From assembly GCA_011009095.1 (NCBI GenBank), contig VTPC01091030.1, positions 167,951-231,950 of the forward strand: a stretch of 64,000 nucleotides of DNA. The letters run 5' to 3'. The position numbers and the translations under genes are program-made. Within the stretch, counting starts at the first letter, position 1. Every line of letters starts with the position of its first letter. Below are positions 61,400 through 64,000 of the stretch, one piece after another. The DNA is from Ignelater luminosus. Lineage: Eukaryota; Arthropoda; Insecta; Coleoptera; Elateridae. The notes beneath the pieces are model-generated. The model had not been told where the DNA came from and did no database searches. It saw only the letters and a list, made by a program, of their open reading frames with translations.

Positions 61400-61850
61400 A
61401 CCCTTTGCCAAAGGCTCCGCATCCATAGAAGCCCCACGGCAGCCCTCTTACTCAGGCGAGATAGCTGGACAGGTAGGCTCGAGCTCCATAGGTTAGGCTC
61501 TCGGAGCGATGCGAACAGGGATAGGGCCTCGGAGGCAAATCAAGCTGATTTACTATCGATATTTAGTATGCAGTCCTCAAATGCAAGATCGTTATCCCTA
61601 ATGAAAACTAGTGCCATTTTCCAATGCGAGCTCCACTCCCCTAATCTAAATTTCCCACTCGCTATTTCCCTTCCTTCGTTGTGTATTACATATGCGGCCC
61701 TTGCTTTCCCATCCTCCATCTGTATTGCACCCTTGGAGTTGGCATTTAAATTTGGATTGAGCGGGATCCTTATCTTTGGATTTCGCAAAACGTCGCAGAG
61801 AGCGTCCCATCTTACATTACGCTCTCTACTATCCTCGTAATAGTAACATC
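61400..61850 (-). mobile_element. LINE RNase H domain remnant (R1/Jockey-like)
   Basis: A minus-strand frame gives AIQMEDGKARAAYVIHNEGR, EIASGKFRLGEW and CILNIDSKSA (61790-61540), then a stop and decayed sequence ending in a LLWM block. The order of an ED-containing first strand, GAAYVI-like strand and DSKSA catalytic block is that of the RNase H domain at the end of some LINE ORF2 proteins. Confidence 0.7.
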
Positions 61851-61859
61851 CTTCGCCCG

Positions 61860-63520
61860 AAAAAATTAAACTTGCGCGATTCTATTTGTTTGGTTCATGT
61901 CACGGCCGCCAGCACCTGCTTGCCAATAATGGTCCCGCCAACCCCTTTCCCATCTGATCTTATGTAGGTACTTATTATTTAGGGGGAAGACACACCGAGT
62001 CGTAGATTGTCTCTACCATACTGCTTCCTAATCTATCCTCCCAAATAACATCACTTCTGTTATCTCGTCTTCGCACCCATTCTTTTTAATTAATTATGAA
62101 TCGTCGGAGCACTGGAATTTTCGTCATTGGAGGTAAGGCAGTAAAGTAGACTTGGATGGCCTTCAAGGATTTTTAGGTGGTTAGTTGCCGTCGTTGTTGT
62201 TGGTGTCACGGCGGCTCATGGACTTGATGCAATAGGGTGCTGAAGGGTTCTCGATTTATTGGATTGGCGGCATCATTGGCAATGGAGGTTGGTATTGGCA
62301 GTGATAGTGGAGAAGGAGTTGGAGTAATATTGTTTTTTGGTTTATTGAATGTAGGAATAGCTAGTAATTTTGGTAGGATGGAATAATTAGGGAAAACTGG
62401 AAATGCTAACAGGTTTTTTAAGAACCATAACCCCCACAGTTAGCGCTGTGAGAAGTTTTGGAAGGATGATAGGATTAAGAGATTATGAAGGCGGTAACGG
62501 CTAGAAAAGGAATTTCCGGAAGAAGTGGCCAACAGGTCTGAGGAGCCCCAAGCTCAGAACCTGTAGAAGGTTAGGTTGGTCACGATCTGTCCCCCCACCC
62601 CCCAAAGTTGACCAATCTGATGGGGCTGAGATTGTTCAGCTGGAGTGTCCGCGACTGGCTCTCCCAGTCCGGCGATGGAGCATACTATCCCCCTAAAGGA
62701 GTCTTTGGTACTCTTCGCTCTTGATTCTAGGTCGACCTTCTCGCTTCACACCCGATTCGAGAATGGGCCAGTACATCAGCAAATAAGCTTTTTATAATCC
62801 TGTAAGAACATTGGTTTGAATACCTGGACTGGCAAAGAAAATGGAAAAGTTGCATATCCAGAACTGGTGAATGGCAGATAGGAAGAAAAATCGTCAGGAG
62901 TAACAACTAATTACTCCTAATGGTCACATTCAAAGCCCTCAGCAAGCCGAAGAAAACGGATAAAAAACATAAGTAGAATGTTAGTTATGAATTTAATGCG
63001 CTCTTCCACGCATACTATGGACATACTAGAAATACAATACAGTAAGGTGTAAATTAAGTTTGTAACGCACTCTATAGTTTTGAACCATGTCCGGATCTGA
63101 TGGTTTCAAAGAATCCTTGTGCGACAGATTTTCCTTGGTTGTGTTTAATTTTCCCATATCTGAGACCTTAGGGCTACGCAGAAAAAATCTTAGAAACGAC
63201 GAAAGTTGGTCCGTTTGACTTGCTATATTAAACGAAATTAATAGCGTGCGGGTTTGTATGTAGCGAACCCGGGTATGATTTTATGCACTAATCGTATTAT
63301 TATTAAAAGATTAGTTAGCTTATCCGAGTTCCATTAGATTCATTTTGTAAACTATACGTTAGAACAGTTGGCACCTTCGTGATTTTTGACAAGCCAAGGC
63401 TTGTCTTCATATCTTAAGCCGAACCACACTTTCTCCTGAAACTGAGGCATCTTCGTATTTTCTGTAATCGGTGTCATATTTTAGTTTTGCCCGTCACAAG
63501 GAGCCATGGAGATATTCAGA
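61860..63520. other. Repetitive sequence, no gene recognised
   Basis: It may include more of the decayed LINE. A GTTG/GGTGTC-rich stretch lies near 62190-62290. No frame with a recognisable motif was found. Confidence 0.3.
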
Positions 63521-63529
63521 AGAATGCTG

Positions 63530-63890
63530 AATATGAAAGATACGCTGAGAAAAAATAGAAAGGTTAAAAAAAAGAGGGGGGGAAAGATTTTAAAAAATGA
63601 TACAGGGAAAGAGGAGGATAACAAAAAAAACCAATATATAAAGGAAAATAAAGAGTGCAGAGGAAACTAGGATCGAGATGGAATGACGAATACTGGGAAG
63701 AAGAAAGGTAGTGGACTAGATGAGAAAGAAAGGAGAGAAAAAAAGGGGCGAGAGAACAAGAAAGTCAAAAATATTAAGAGAAGAAAAAATGGAATTATAA
63801 ATGAATGAGTGAAAAAAGCAGAAAATGAAAGAAGGAAAATTTAAGAAAAATGAAAGCCAAACTAGAAAAGAGAGACGAAAAAAGTAAGAG
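63530..63890. repeat. Purine-rich low-complexity tract
   Basis: About 360 bases are almost wholly A and G on the plus strand, with many GAAAGAA and AGAGG runs. There is no coding capacity. Confidence 0.8.
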
Positions 63891-64000
63891 GACAATTGAA
63901 TGTTGTTGGAAGCAGACTTTCCGAAGCGGCAAGTCTAAATTCAAATATCTGAATTATAGGTTCCTTCTTGACATGCCTGTTATATCAGGAAGAGTCTATT

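Overview
This is insect nuclear DNA: AT-rich, intron-containing, full of degenerate transposable elements, with two recognisable host gene families. A beetle is plausible, but nothing in the window fixes the order. There is no bacterial operon, tRNA, rRNA or CRISPR array.

Left part (about 1-18.3 kb): a chemoreceptor cluster on the minus strand. Two gustatory-receptor-like (Gr) open exons of 350 codons (3196-4245 and 16844-17893) lie in a direct 2.7 kb segmental duplication (about 1832-4512 and 15540-18285). A third, diverged Gr copy with two frameshifts (11449-12470) sits between them. All three end at a phase-0 splice donor. The short last exon with the seventh membrane segment was not found. 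LINE remnants (5.3-6.9 and 13.1-14.6 kb) separate the copies.

Middle-left (18.8-25.1 kb): a transposon graveyard. A P-element/THAP9-like transposase remnant on the minus strand appears split by a hAT transposase remnant on the plus strand. A second hAT remnant (21.7-23.9 kb), an inverted-repeat element and a hAT-like terminus follow.

Right part (26.6-60 kb): the minus-strand gene failed axon connections (fax). Four consecutive 3' coding exons are clear (31298 down to 26592), each with consensus splice sites and joined in phase 0. A plausible first coding exon lies at 51179-51256. There is also a possible 33-base microexon at 41557-41589 and two possible 5' UTR exons near 56.15 and 60.5 kb. 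The exon expected between these and 31298 (the N-terminal part of the thioredoxin/GST-like domain) was not found; a 400-N assembly gap lies at 48110-48509. If these assignments hold, most of 31-60 kb is fax intron filled with repeats.

Notable repeat structures are a 2.7 kb terminal-inverted-repeat (TIR) element in a fax intron carrying a nested 164-bp hAT-like MITE (miniature inverted-repeat element) with a perfect 8-bp target duplication; a 123-bp (41-codon) tandem repeat; a degenerate ~250-bp array around the assembly gap; and an array of ~90-bp units carrying a 7-8 bp stem/3-nt loop hairpin whose arms vary in a compensatory way. A 152-bp MITE has inserted into that last array. No complete, clearly new biological system is visible. 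The hairpin-bearing repeat family is the best candidate for something undescribed.
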